This document shows positions 1 through 12,309 of a DNA stretch of 60,000 bases, piece by piece. Within the stretch, counting starts at the first letter, position 1, and each line of letters opens with the position of its first letter. The stretch is from Symsagittifera roscoffensis (taxonomy: Eukaryota > Xenacoelomorpha > Acoela > Convolutidae). Location of the stretch: positions 40,163,676-40,223,675 of the forward strand of contig NC_087062.1 of assembly GCF_963678635.1 (NCBI RefSeq). The letters run 5' to 3'. The position numbers and the translations under genes are program-made. The notes below the pieces were generated by a model. It was not told the origin of the DNA, made no database searches, and was given only the letters and a program-made list of their open reading frames with translations.

Positions 1-258
1 TTTAACTCTCCTAATTTGACCTCTAGTTCTTAATTAGATACATAGTAATTTGAGTTTATTCTAAGTCCATAGGACTTCGTGGAATTTTTGTACATTTCTT
101 TAGAAAAGAAAAATTTTGATTTCACACCTTCCACTTTTTCTTTTAATTTTAGATTAGTTGGTTTTATTTTGATGCAAACAGTGGAACAAAACAAACTCAT
201 GAGCAAACCATTTAAACAAACCTTCCACATCACAGATATAAAACAAAATATCATTGGA
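1..258 (+). repeat. LTR-like fragment, left-edge copy
   Basis: This stretch matches 1813-2083 closely over its whole length, and its first about 170 bases also match 17598-17765. The shared text runs from the AACTCTCC motif through the TCCATAGGACTTCG block to TTTTAGATTAGTT. After base 258 it switches abruptly to the MITE-like sequence also found at 14868. The copy at 17598 is the 5' LTR of an old retroelement, so this is probably an LTR fragment moved by duplication. It has no intact gene; the short ORFs on both strands are chance. Confidence 0.7.
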
Positions 259-617
259 ATATCTTTTTCCTTCCCCCACCTGCAAAACTTAATTGGTGAA
301 ATCTTGTTCACGTTATCCGAAAGTTACGAAATTAATAAAGTTGCAAACTAAAAAAGCCATGACAAACATATTTCGTTTTAATAACTAACCTTGTAAAACC
401 CCTCGTTATGCCATAAAACTGATGCTTATTTGAGGTGGGAGGGGAGGATGGAAAAAGAGCCAACCTTGGTGTGATTGAAAAATCTGAAAATTGTGGCAAA
501 ATTTGTTCTTCATACTTTATATTATCGTTACATCAAGCGTTTTGCCATAACATGTAAGACAAATTCCTTGTTTAAAAAATAGAAAAATAGAAAGGTGGGG
601 GAAAGTGAAAAAGAGCC
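259..617 (+). mobile_element. MITE-like element, copy 1 (left inverted end truncated)
   Basis: This is the same sequence as 14868-15225. The right end carries AGGTGGGGGAAAGTGAAAAA followed by GAGCC, the inverse of the left-end CTTTTTCCTTCCCCCACCT. The first bases of the left inverted repeat (GGCTC) are replaced by the end of the preceding LTR-like piece. It has no coding capacity, as expected of a non-autonomous DNA transposon. Confidence 0.65.
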
Positions 618-1650
618 AAACGCTTTTACTGGACGAAAATCAGGGATATTTTGAAAAGGTGGTTAAACTGTTTGTGAAGTTGTTTGTGAAGTGCACATTT
701 GCTAAAATCATTGATCAATCTCTGCGTATGATCGCAAAAATGCTAACCATATTCTCAAAATAAGAAAAGCTAAATCAAAATTTTAAAGTAATTTTTAATG
801 ATGTGGCACCTGCTCAATGCATTAATATTTAATTTTGATATTTTCTATGCCATTTTTTTTAGTTGCGATTACACATTTTAAAACCGTTCATACTCTTTCT
901 TAGTCTTGTAAAAAAAATTAAAAATGGGAAAAGTAAATCAAAACACAACACCAATAGAAAGAACGGCTACTCCCATAAGTTCCTGAATAATCCACTAATC
1001 TCTTTTTTACCTAACCATACCTTCTACGGATTCTCGTATAAAAAAATTGCAGCCCTATGTAAAGACCCTTTTTTGTCATTTTGATCCTTTTTTTGAAGTT
1101 TTTGAATTTCCTCAAAAGCGACTCCCCCGAATGTAGAATTAAGGCTGCAATCGAAGAAACTAACGGAATGTTTCTGAATAAGGTATAAAATAGTTTCGGA
1201 CTTGGAAAAAGTCCATCTGTGAATGATTGACCGTTTCTCGGAAACTTCTGCTGATTTTTGAGAAATTACCCTGCCTTATCTGAAAACAAGGATTCAATCA
1301 AATAGCACTTCAATTTTTGGATTTGAAAATCCATTTTTTTAATGAAATGTTCATCTTTGTTTGGAAATTTCTTTAGCTTTGTCTAGAACTACCTTGCCAA
1401 ATCTGAGATTAGGGGCTCAATAAAAAGGCAAGTTGCGAGAATTTTCCCTGCAAAAGAATATATTCCCACGTTTTAGAAGAAAAATATTTTGGATTTGTGA
1501 CAAATCTGTTCTTAAACTGTGGACCATTTTTGGATAAAAATTTGTTTTTATGAAAAACTATCCTGCCAAATCTGAGCATAAGATTAGAAAAGAAAGAATG
1601 AGTAAAAAGAATCTCCTCTAAATAAGCGGCTAAAATGTTACTTTTATAGA
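618..1650 (+). repeat. Exon-less copy of the glycosyltransferase 5' region
   Basis: This matches 15226-16566 almost base for base, except that 355 bases equal to nearly all of coding exon 1 (15551-15905) are absent. Here AAAAGTAAAT runs directly into CAAAACACAACACCAATAG at 938/939. The start ATG and a few codons remain but soon meet a stop, so nothing is encoded. The segment also contains the CTGCCAAATCTGAG repeat that recurs in inverse orientation at 49.9-52.4 kb. Confidence 0.75.
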
Positions 1651-1654
1651 GAAA

Positions 1655-1812
1655 CCGATTGTGTAACTAGATTTCGTAGTTTGACCGACACTCCACAGTG
1701 GCACAAAGGCTACAGTCACAATGAGTCGCAACATAAAGTCACGATATATGAATCGGAATGAATCGCAATATAAATCGCAAAATGTGGTCGAAATGAGTTG
1801 TTGTGATTTCTG
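1655..1812 (+). repeat. GAGTCGCAACATAAA minisatellite copy
   Basis: The block carries variants of ATGAGTCGCAACATAAAGT and matches 17430-17597. Relative to that copy, about 855 bases (16567-17421), including coding exon 2 of the glycosyltransferase, are missing at its left junction. Confidence 0.65.
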
Positions 1813-2085
1813 TTTTTAACTCTCCTGATTTGACCTCTAGCTCTTAATTAGATACATAGTAGTTTGAGTTTATTCTAAGTCCATAGGATTTCGTGGAACT
1901 TTTGTACTTCTCTTTAGAAAAGAAAAATTTTGATTTAACACCTTCCACTTTTTGTTTTAATTTTAGATTAGTCAGTTTTAGTTTGATGCAAACAGTGGAA
2001 CAAAACAAATTCATGAGCAAACTATTTAAAAAAACCTTTCACATCACATATCTAAAACAAAATATCATTGGAATACCATTTATTA
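1813..2085 (+). repeat. LTR-like sequence preceding gypsy-like element A
   Basis: It is nearly identical to 1-258 and similar in its first about 170 bases to 17598-17765. It is followed by unique sequence leading into the reverse transcriptase region. It may be the 5' LTR of element A or a solo LTR that element A landed beside. I found no matching copy at the right end of element A (13990-14270), which argues against a simple LTR pair. Confidence 0.55.
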
Positions 2086-2699
2086 CTAAATATATATCTT
2101 AAATAGCAGATTTCATTAAAAAGATAAAAACACCAGAATGAAAAACACAGCTTTAAAATTTTTTCAAAGAATAAACAAACAACCACCATTTTTCTCTAAA
2201 TTTTACCCTACATACAATCAGCAACGGAAACACCTGAAACCACTATCAAGAAATGTGTATAACTTCTCAATCAAACAAGTTCACCAATATGATAAAGAAC
2301 AAAATAACAACATATCTTTATGACTGACCTTGAAATCAGACCATTTCATAAATTTTTCCGAGTAACAACTTCATCTATCAAATACATGAAAAACTCAAAA
2401 TCAGATATGATTTTTTACCTATATAAATAACAACTTTCCGTATAAAATAACCCTATCTATAGGACTCTTAGGTTATTGTGAAACTAACGCAACAATTTCT
2501 CCCACAAAAAAATAGCATATAGAGTGAAAAATATTTTACATCTATTAGGTATATGTCAATAAGCAATTCTTTTTGAAGAAATGTGATTTATTTATATAAT
2601 AAGTAATGGAAAACGAAACACATAATAATTCAAAAAAAAACACCATCAAAGTACTCGGAAGGACAACAAAAATTCTTAACACTGTTTGATTTCCAACAC

Positions 2700-4140
2700 T
2701 CTCAGATAACACAAAAAATTTTGAACAAGTAGACGACCTATTAATAAAATACCCAAAAGTTTACGCAACATGTAAGTTTGATATTGGAAAAGTAAGTTCA
2801 CCACTAAATTTATCTCTAGAATTTGATGCAGTTTTCAAAAAACAACGAGCAAGCAAAGTCTCAATTCTTTTACAAGACAAAGTCAAGCGATTACTTGGAA
2901 GAAGAACAGCCAAAACAAAAAACATTCATAAGCCCCGTTATCATTTTAGCAAAAGGAGAATCATTAAAAATAGTTCTAGATGCAAGACACCTCAATTCAC
3001 TCATTGATGAATCTAAATGTAAATGGCCTATAGAACCAATTCAAGTAATTCTCACAAAAATAAACGGTACACATTTCACAACAGCAGATATCAATAGTGC
3101 ATAATAATCAAATGCCGCCGTTAGACGAACAACCCAGACGATAAACACAGTTCGTTATTGGAAATGAACAATACGAATTCAACGGATTATTCTATGGAAT
3201 TTCCATAGGACCAGCAGCATTTTCAGCATTTATGATTAAAATTTTCAGACCACTAATACTCAAAAAAATGCAATCATATATTTAGACAAAGTTTTCATGC
3301 AATCACAAAAAAAGGCGAAATGTTCATTGTCTTAGAAAATTATCATCAAATATTATAAAACAAAAACATGAAAGCAGCCCCAGATAAATCACACTTTTTT
3401 CTAACACGAATAAAATGCCTTGGACATATTATAGAAAAAAAACACTATAACTCCGTTAAAATCTCGCATTGATGCAGTCCAAAAACTCCAACCATCTTCA
3501 AATAAGAAGAAAATACAAGAATTTCTTGGAATGCTAAGCTTTTTAAGTAAATACGTAGACAAAATGCAGTTATACTTAAGACCATTCTACAACGTCCTTA
3601 GACAATAGAAAAATTTTGAATGGACAACAGAACATCAGAAACGATTTGAAGAAATAAAAACTCTTCTCACAGAACAATTATTGAACACTATTCCAGATAC
3701 CGATCAACCATGTTATGCCATGTACGATGCCTCAAATTTTGGCATCGGCGCAGCATTATTACAATCTCATAATGGAACAAATAAAATGAACCTCAATTCC
3801 GCAAACTCTAGACTATTCACACAAGCTGAACTTAGACTCTCTACTCTTATGAGAGAATGCACAGCCATAATATGTACACATACAGAACATGAATTTTTTT
3901 ACTTGGATCTAAACACCCAACAGTTTTATTTACAGACCATAAACCAATTATCTTTCTTCTTACACAAAAATCCAGACAAACCATAGAACTTATAGATTTC
4001 AACTAATTTTAATGAAATTCCCAAACATATAGTTTGGACTGCAGGAAACAACCTCGCACCACCCGATACTCTCAGTAGAAATACACCACCTGAATTATTA
4101 ACAAGAATAGCAACAGTTGAAATACCACAATATACAAAAT
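2700..4140 (+). pseudogene. pol: Element A reverse transcriptase / RNase H relic
   Basis: The RT thumb and palm region can be read in pieces. A pre-RT segment with a KYPKVYATCKFDIGK-type text comes first, then the SPVIILAKGESLKIVLDAR block (2823-3104), then a GLFYGISIGPAAFS block that corresponds to the usual MPFGL(K)NAP motif. The catalytic YLDD box near 3279-3290 reads YLDK, so the second catalytic aspartate is lost. A connection region (FLGMLSFLSKYV) and the RNase H start (AMYDASNFGIGAALLQ, 3681-3986) follow. At least five stops or frame changes interrupt the gene. It is dead as it stands. Confidence 0.8.
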
Positions 4141-4559
4141 TTTTCCTTGTAAAAGATGAAACCTCACCAAGATTGCAATGCAAATATGCAGTAAAAACTG
4201 ACATAGACCAATCCCAAATAAATAATCTTCAATCTTTTTCACTATATCTAGATTGTCAAAACAATCACTACGAAGTAGACTTACTAGGAAAATCTACATT
4301 CCAACCGATACCATACTGTTCATGGATAAAAACAAAACACATCAAAAACCAATTCAACAAAAATTATATAAAAAGTTTCTTTTTTTTCTAATAGAAAAAG
4401 AAAATCTCACTGATAATAGAAATTTATCAGGACAACCAAATAATGATTTAAAATATACAATAAACCAGGTTTTTAACCTTCATGAGCCATTAGAGTCAAT
4501 ACCTCTATGAAAAATAGAAATTGAAAACGTTTTTCTCCCAATAACAGAAAAAATAACAC

Positions 4560-5727
4560 TAAAATTATTACAAAAACATCAAAATCTTGACCCAGTCGTT
4601 AGACAATTAACATCTTGTCACCAAGAAAAAACTAAGCCACTTAAAGCCGATACCACCATACTAGGAAGCAAAACCCTTCTTAGATATTTCAGAAATTTTA
4701 ACAACACCTCTATCAACGAAAACACAGATATCCTAGAATACCAAACATCCGATATCAAATTACCCTGCCTACCTTTAGGTATGATGCCTATAGCTTTTCA
4801 TACCTCTCACTCTTTAAACACTAAAGGACACTCAGGAGCAGAGAAAATAAACTCAAATTTTAAACCAAAATTTTTATTTCCCAAATGCACCAATTTGGAT
4901 AAAGGTATTATGCAATGTTTGCATAACATGTCAATTAAACAAACCATACCCACACCAAAAACAAACCGCAAAAAAACAAGATTCTAAAGGACAAAGTCTA
5001 AGTTTCAATCACAGAATTTCATTCGATACAAAAGGAACAATATCACCACCCTCAGAAGGAAAGTCATATATAATGGTCATAGCAGATGCATTCCCACACT
5101 AAGTATCACTTAAACCAGTAACTCATTGTAATGCATATTATGCATATAAAACACTTTATGAACACTGAATAGCAAAATTCGGTTTACCCGAAATCCTTGA
5201 CACAGATAATGGCACTGAATTTATAAATAACGAAATAATTACACTATGACACTTATAATATTAAGCACAAACAATCTCATGCAGCTTGGACTAATGGACT
5301 AGGCGGAGGTATGAACTATTCGTTACAAGAATATGTTAGATGTGTCATTAACGGAAATGACAGACGATATGCTGAATGGTCAACAGATGTAAAAATATTC
5401 CCACTATCTTATAACTCACAAATAACAAAAACTTTAGGGCTATCACTCTATGAAAAAGTTTTTAACCAAAAACCACGGAAACCGATAAAGTTCACGGCAA
5501 ATTCTTCAAAAAATGAACAAGGTTATTGTCAACCCCCTAACAAATCAACATGTTACAATCTACCACAACATACCCACAATGAAGATCATTTTCATCATCC
5601 ACAAATTTTAAAATTAGCTTCCGGTACACACATCGATTGGATTTTGAACAGAGATAAAAAACACAATGAGTTTTACCAGAAAAAAAAAACAAAAAAATTG
5701 TTACAAAGACAAAATATTAATTCCTAA
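4560..5727 (+). pseudogene. Element A integrase relic, copy 1
   Basis: An N-terminal His/Cys region (4781-4987, with HTSHSLNTKGHSGAEK) is followed by a catalytic-core text with VIADAFPH and DTDNGTEF aspartate motifs. The third catalytic position, which should read TNGLVE, reads TNGLGG here, so the glutamate is gone. The rest (5311-5727) is an open stretch equivalent to the integrase C-terminal region of copy 2. Stops and frameshifts occur between 4987 and 5311. Confidence 0.75.
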
Positions 5728-6619
5728 ATAAATTCTCGATTTACCCCAGCTGTAAATTTAAAAATCGGAACATACGCTTTAATTCCAAACTTTACAACAC
5801 AAAAATGAACTTTTAAAAAATACAACCACTCCGAAACAATTGATAAACACACTGATGTAGCATACAAACTTACAGACTTAAACAGAAAAGAAATCGTTCA
5901 ACATCGAAACAATCTTTTACCTGATTACCCGAAAGAGCACGCCCTTCAAGAATTTATTCAATTATACTCTTTTACAGGAGCTAAAATTATTCAAAACAAT
6001 CCAGATCACAAACAAAATCTAACAACTGATATGAACTCTACCCAAAAACTATTAGAAAAAATGAAAAGGAACTTCCCAAACAAACATCAAAAAAAGTAAA
6101 GAACAAAAAGATACCTCAAATAGAAAAAAAATCGATAATTAGAAGAAAAAATTATACCACACAATCAGAAAGAAAAAATTCTATATGGACAACCATCGCG
6201 ACTTCGAAATCAGCCACGAAAACACTACCAAACATTCATGTCACAATCTAAAATATTAAAGAAAGTTGAATTTCAGAAACAACTTTAAATTAATTAACAC
6301 GACTTCTTTAGCCGACAAACAATCACCCTCAAGACAATCTCAAACTATAACTAAAGAACCTCCAGTTCAAAAATAACAAAACGCTAGACATTGATACCTG
6401 AAAAAAAAAATCTCAATATTACATCCTCTCCTATCAAGCAGTACAAAGATCAACAAAATTGTCCCAACTTAGACCTCAAAATCCCTCAGGCAAAAATATT
6501 AAATTAGCCTTAAGAACAAAATGGACATGATCAATTAGCCTAAAGATGGAATATCTCATAGATACCCCCCAATCATCTAATAAAAAACAACAAAACCAGG
6601 AAGACTCCTAAGAGCCCTC

Positions 6620-7502
6620 CGAACTTTTCTTTAGCAAAAATTGCCAAAATCCAACCCACTTGTCAAAAAACCAATAAATAAACCGACCACACTCGCATTT
6701 AGCCTCAAAAAATAAAAATTAGTTCGACGAAATGAATCATTTTTTCTTATGCTTCTTTCTCGAACAGTCAACACTTTTCATAATAATCTTTCAAACCTTT
6801 GTTCAATCCTTTCGAATTTTTTTAAACCGTGTATAACTTTCATATCTGACATTTTAGAAACATTCATCCTCTCCCTGATAATTTTTTGCGTCTTTTTCAT
6901 CATTTTTTACTCCCTAGCCCAAACCTACGTTAATTTTTCCAAAATCATTGACCACCATTTCAGGTACGATATTTCAAATAGCTTTCTAATTGTTCCAACA
7001 TCCTTTCAGTAGAACAAATGTTTTTCTTCTTTTCATAATGTTCCTCACATTTTCATTTTCAACTTTAACAATACATTAACTCTAAATTAAACTCACCATT
7101 TTTCCTTAACTTCATCTATTGGATTAAAGACACTAACCTACAAGGCATCCGCCGAAATTACGATCGCATCACCCAGATGTATATCTTCTGTCCCCTGACC
7201 AAACTCTTAGACATAGACGAATCCCGCCCACTAATCGTCCCACACGAATTCCTCTAGCCCGTTGAAGTCCCGGTCCTAGAGTTCATATACAACACTCGCT
7301 ATAATCATAAACTCTATCATTTTATTCAAAATACACCGTATGAATTATCACTTAGCACTGAAGAACACAACATCATTAAAGCATCGAATAGTTTTGGCCA
7401 CTTCTTCAAACTAAACACATCATTCGTTTGCTAGCTATACTATTAACCTCATCAGACATCATCCACGACGTTTTTCCCCTTGGATTCTTCTACGACGATT
7501 AG
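6620..7502 (+). pseudogene. Element A 3' ORFs, copy 1 (broken)
   Basis: This is the counterpart of 11462-12309 in copy 2. The membrane-segment ORF survives from 6749 to 7012. The following ORF is interrupted by a TAG at the position matching a CAG in copy 2 and by a further frame change before the terminal FYDD/FYDN text. Function is unknown; see the copy 2 entries. Confidence 0.6.
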
Positions 7503-9269
7503 GTTATATAAAAATTCGAACAAAACTAACCATTTTTATTATAAGTTTTTTTTTCTTCATAGGCTCGATCATTAATCATCTACAAAACAAAAAGCGAAAT
7601 AAAAAACAGAAAACTTTTTCTAGACTCATAAACTTTCATTAACAAATTTCAATTATTAAGCAGTAAAATTCTTCCGTACAAAACAAATCAATATATAAAT
7701 TCTTTTCCTCAATGCAAAAAATCTCCATACAATTGAAATTATTTTCATAATTTTAATCCCCAAATCAAGCAGTAAACTTCATAAAATTAAAGTAGTAAAT
7801 TAAAAAAAAAGTTGTCGATAAATTGCAAACAGCAGTAATAACGTTTTCAAAGACGCTTCTTTTTATTCACTCGCCCACAAACTCTATCCACAATCGCACA
7901 GCTCGCCCACGAAGAATTGTTAAAAAAAATTAATTTAGGTTTTAATTTTCACTGATAACAACTCTAACAAGTTTCAACACGTTTCAAACTTCCCTTTAAC
8001 CTGGTTGGAAAGGAACTTAAAAATACTCCAACCTAACCAACGCAAACTTACTAAACGCCACAAATCACAACCTAACATCATGAATAAAAAAAAGAAAACC
8101 CACGGTACCCAAACTTAGAACTGGATGAATTATTCTTTTGAGGACTACTTTTAAGTCTGAACACAAAAGAAGAAAACAGCAAAAAACCGAGAGACAAACC
8201 CAAAAAAAAACAATTTGATTTTTGAGAGAAAGTCATAACTAAGACAACAAAAGAAAACACCAGTTATAATGATAAGCACGAAAAGTTGAACTAAAACAGG
8301 ACCCTCCAAAAAAGAGAGCATGAAATTATACCCTCACTCCTGGCCTAACCCACCAGAAGAGGACGTCCTGAGCATGCTCTAAAGCCGACCTCACCCACCG
8401 TGATACATCCACGTTTTGTGACACCCACAGCTCTATTTTTGACGAGAGTTAATCAAGTGTGAGTAGCTATTAAAAATAACCGAACTAAATTGTAACGCTT
8501 TTGCGATGAAACCTAATACAAGATCGTGACTGAAAAACAAGATAAGCAAAGATTTATATATGAAAAAAAAACAATGTAGTATACAGATATTATACAGCTC
8601 AGAGACCAGCAGCAAGGAACTTGACAACCCAATCACACTCCAACTACGGAGTGGCAAGACCCAACTGACATGCCTACAATCACTACACTCAACGGATTTA
8701 AAGTACGACTTGGCATCGCAGCAAAGGAAACCTATTGCAACAGAACAATGGCAATCTCGATATTCAAGTATACGTACAGATCCGGGTCACCAGGCAGTTC
8801 ATCCAAAGTCAAACCACATGCCACATCCGAACGAGATTGAGAAGAGCAACGTAGATTAGTAATGCTCCTATTCTCTAGAATCAACCAGATCAACACTCAT
8901 CACAACCAATCAGAAACCATAATACGATCTCCCGAGACTATCCTGATAACATCTCTTCTTCGAAAACCCGAAAAAAGAAGAAAAACATCATCATCCATCC
9001 TACACTACAATAGAACATTGAAAAACTAAAACTCTCTAGACCCCGGATGGAAGGAACCAGAGCTAAACTAGTATTTATCATTAGTTTTTCTTATGATCTT
9101 TTATCTCTATAAGATATTAAATGGTAACCAATTATACTCCATCAAAATAATGATTTAAAATTTAGAATAAAACAGGTTTTTAACCTTCATGACCCACTAG
9201 ATACAATACCTCTATCAAAAATAGAAATTGAAAATATTTTTCTCCCAGTAACAGAAAAAATAACACTAA

Positions 9270-10441
9270 AAATACTACAAAAACATCAAAATCTTGACCC
9301 AGTCGTTAGAAAATTAAAATCTTGGCACCAAGAAAAAACTAAGCCACTTAAAGCCGATTCCACCATGCTAGGAAACAAAACCCTTGTTAGATATTTCAGA
9401 ATATTTAACAACACCTCTATCAACGAAAACACAGATATCCTAGAATACCAAACATCCGATATCAAAGTACCCTGCCTACCTTTGGGTATGATGCTTATAG
9501 CTTTTCGTTCCTCTCACTCTTGAAACACTAAAGGACACTCAAGCGCAGAGAAAAAAACTCAAATTTCGTACAAAATTTTTATTTCCAAAATGCACCAATT
9601 GGGACAAAACTATTATGCAATGATTGCATAACATGTCAATTAAACAAACCATACCCATACCAAAAACAAAACCGCAGAAAAACAAGATTTTAAAGGACAA
9701 AATCTATATTTCAATCACGGAATTTCATTCGATACAATAGGACCAATATCACCACCCTCAGAAGGAAAGTAATTATAATGGTCATAGCAGATGCATTCCC
9801 ACACTACGTAGCACTTAACCCAGTAACTCATTGTAATACTTATTATGCATATGAAACACTTTATGAACACTGAATAGCAAAATTTGGTTTACCCGAAATC
9901 CTTGACACAGATAATGGCACTGAATTTATAAATAACAAAATAATTACACTATGCCAGTTATAATATTAAGCACAAACCACGTACATCTCATGCACCTTGG
10001 ACTAATGGACTAGTCGAATGTATGAACCGTTTGTTACAAAAATATATTAGATGTGTCATTAACGGAAATGACAGACGATATACTGAATGGTCAACAGATG
10101 TAAAATTATTCCCACTATCTTATAAATCACAAATAACAACAACTTTAGGGATATCACCCTATGAAAAGGATATAAACCAAAAACCACGGAAACCAATAAT
10201 GTTCACAGCAAATTCTTCAAAAAATGCACAAGGTTATTGCCAACCCACTAAAGAAACAACATGTTACAATCTACCACTACCTACTCACAATGAAGATCAC
10301 TTTCATCATCCACAAATTTTAAAATTAGCTTCCGGTACACACACCAAATGGCTTTTAAACAGAGATAAAAAACACAATGAATTTTATCGGAAAAAAGAAC
10401 AAAAAAATTGTTACAAAGACAAAATATTATTTCCCAAATAA
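9270..10441 (+). pseudogene. Element A integrase relic, copy 2
   Basis: All three D,D-35-E landmarks are visible: VIADAFPHY with the first aspartate, DTDNGTEF with the second, and TNGLVE with the glutamate near 10009-10020. They are not in a single frame; frame changes and an in-frame stop separate the zinc-binding region, core and tail. The tail (10022-10441) is open for 139 codons. The integrase of a Ty3/gypsy-type element inserts the cDNA into host DNA. This copy cannot make an intact enzyme. Confidence 0.78.
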
Positions 10442-11461
10442 ATTCTCGATTTACCCCAGCTACAAATTTTAAAATTGGAACATACATTTTATTTCCAAAG
10501 TTTACAACACAAGAAGGAACTTAAAAAATTACAACCACTCCGAAATAATTGATAAACACACTGATGTAACATACAAACTTACAGACTTAAACAAAAAAGA
10601 AATCGTTCTTCATCGAAACAACCTTTTACCTGATTACCCGAAAGAGTACGCCCTTCGAGAATTTGTTCAGTTATACACTTTTACAGGACCTAAACTTATT
10701 CAAAATAATCCAGATCACAAACAAAATCTAAGAACTGATATGAACTCTATCCAAAAACCATTAGATAAAAATGAAAAAGAACTTCCCAACCAAACATCAG
10801 AAAAAAAGTAGAGACAAAAAGATACCTCAAACAGAAAAAATTATACCACACAATCAAAAAAAAAAATTTCTACATAGACAATCATCGCGATTTCGAAATC
10901 AGCCAGGTCAACACTACAAAAAATTCATCCCACAATCCAAATTATTAAAGAAATTTAAATTTCGGAAACCACTTTAATTTTATTAACATTTTCACCTCTT
11001 GAAGATAATTACATAAACCGAACATTTTCTCAATTTCATGCTGAAAAGCACTTGAACAAACTAGTTCAAATTCAGCCAATCAGAAACCTTTCCGAATCAT
11101 CGCCTCATTTCTAACACGATTTCTTTAGCCGACAAATAATCACCCTCAAGACAATCTCTAACTATAACTAAAGAACCTCCAGTTCAAAAACAGGCAAAAT
11201 GCTAGACATTGATACCTGAAATAAACAAAGTCTCAATATTACAACCCTCCCCTATCAAGCAGTACAAAGATCAACAATATTGGCCCAACTTAGACCTCAA
11301 AATCGCTCAGGCAAACATATTAAATTAGCCTTAAGAACAAAATGGACATGATCATTTAGCCTAAAGATGGAATATCTCATAGATACCCCACAATCATCTA
11401 ATAAATAACAACAAAACCAGGAAGACTCTTAAGAGCCCTCGAAATTTGTCTTTATCAAAAA

Positions 11462-11824
11462 TTGCCGAAGTCCAACCCACTTGTCAAAAAACTAATAAAT
11501 AAACCGACCACACTCGACTTTAGCCTCAAAAAATTCGATGAAACAAATATTTTTTTTCAAATGCTTCTTTCTCAAACAGTCAACACTTTTCATAATATTC
11601 TTTCAAACCTTTTTTCAATCCTTTCGAATTTTTTTAAACCTTCTATAACTTTCATATTTGACATTTTAGAAACATTCATCCTCTCCCTGATAATTTTTTG
11701 CAACTTTTTCATCATTTCTTACTCCCTAGCCCAAACCTACGTTAATTTTTCCAAAATCATTGACCACCATTTCAGGTACGATATTTCAAATAATTTTCTA
11801 AATGTTCCAATATCCTTTCAGTAG
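11462..11824 (+). CDS. Element A small ORF with one membrane segment (function unknown)
   Basis: This is an open frame of about 120 codons lying downstream of integrase, where env-like genes sit in some gypsy-type elements. The first possible ATG in frame gives a shorter product beginning near 11561. A long hydrophobic run (FILSLIIFCNFFIISYSLA) predicts a membrane helix, followed by a short polar tail (YVNFSKIIDHHFRYD). The same frame is open in copy 1 (6749-7012). I do not recognise the family, and an envelope stem is only one possibility. Codon use is extremely AT-rich. Confidence 0.4.
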   Translation: MPKSNPLVKKLINKPTTLDFSLKKFDETNIFFQMLLSQTVNTFHNILSNLFSILSNFFKPSITFIFDILETFILSLIIFCNFFIISYSLAQTYVNFSKIIDHHFRYDISNNFLNVPISFQ

Positions 11825-11880
11825 AACAGATGTTTTTCTTCTTTTCATAATGTTTCTCACATTTTGAACATTAACAATAC

Positions 11881-12309
11881 ATGAACTCTAACTTGAACTC
11901 ACCATTTTCCCTTAACTTCACCTATTGTATTAAAGACACTAACCTACAAGGCATCCTACGAAACTATAATCCCAACACCCAGATGTATATCTTCTGTCCC
12001 CTAACCAAACTCTTAGACATAGACGAATCCCGCCCACTCATCGTCCCAGACGAAATCCTCCAGCCCGTTGAAGTCCCGATCCTAGAGTTCATATACAACA
12101 CTCGCTATCGTCATAAACTCTATAACCTTATTCAAAATACACCGTATGAATTAGCACCTAGCACTGAAGAGCACAACATCAATAAAGCACTCAAATTGCT
12201 TTGGCCACTTTTTCAAACTAAACACATCATTCGTTTGCTAGCTATTTTACTAACCTCATCAGACATCATCCACGGCGTTTTTCCCCTTGGATTCTTCTAC
12301 GACAATTAG
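11881..12309 (+). CDS. Element A 142-codon ORF (unknown)
   Basis: This is an ATG-initiated frame that starts about 57 bases after the previous one ends. It is intact here but interrupted in copy 1. The product is moderately polar with two cysteines (TYCIKD and YIFCPLTK) and a proline/valine-rich centre (RPLIVPDEILQPVEVPILEF). It has a hydrophobic C-terminal third. No family is recognised. Preservation of the frame in only one of two copies fits an element gene that was recently under selection. Confidence 0.4.
   Translation: MNSNLNSPFSLNFTYCIKDTNLQGILRNYNPNTQMYIFCPLTKLLDIDESRPLIVPDEILQPVEVPILEFIYNTRYRHKLYNLIQNTPYELAPSTEEHNINKALKLLWPLFQTKHIIRLLAILLTSSDIIHGVFPLGFFYDN

Larger units (their letters stand above)
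4440..9148 (+). repeat. Element A 3' half, tandem copy 1
   Basis: This aligns end to end with 9149-13985, from TAATGATTTAAAATAT at the left to the GTAACCAATTATACTCCATCAAA text at the right. Copy 1 lacks about 117 bases present at roughly 10985-11105 of copy 2. It holds the end of RNase H, integrase and the downstream ORFs, all more damaged than in copy 2. Confidence 0.85.

Noticed and set aside
863-1084. ORF in the exon-less copy
   Set aside because: It is intron-type sequence shared with 15470-16050; the real exon text is absent.
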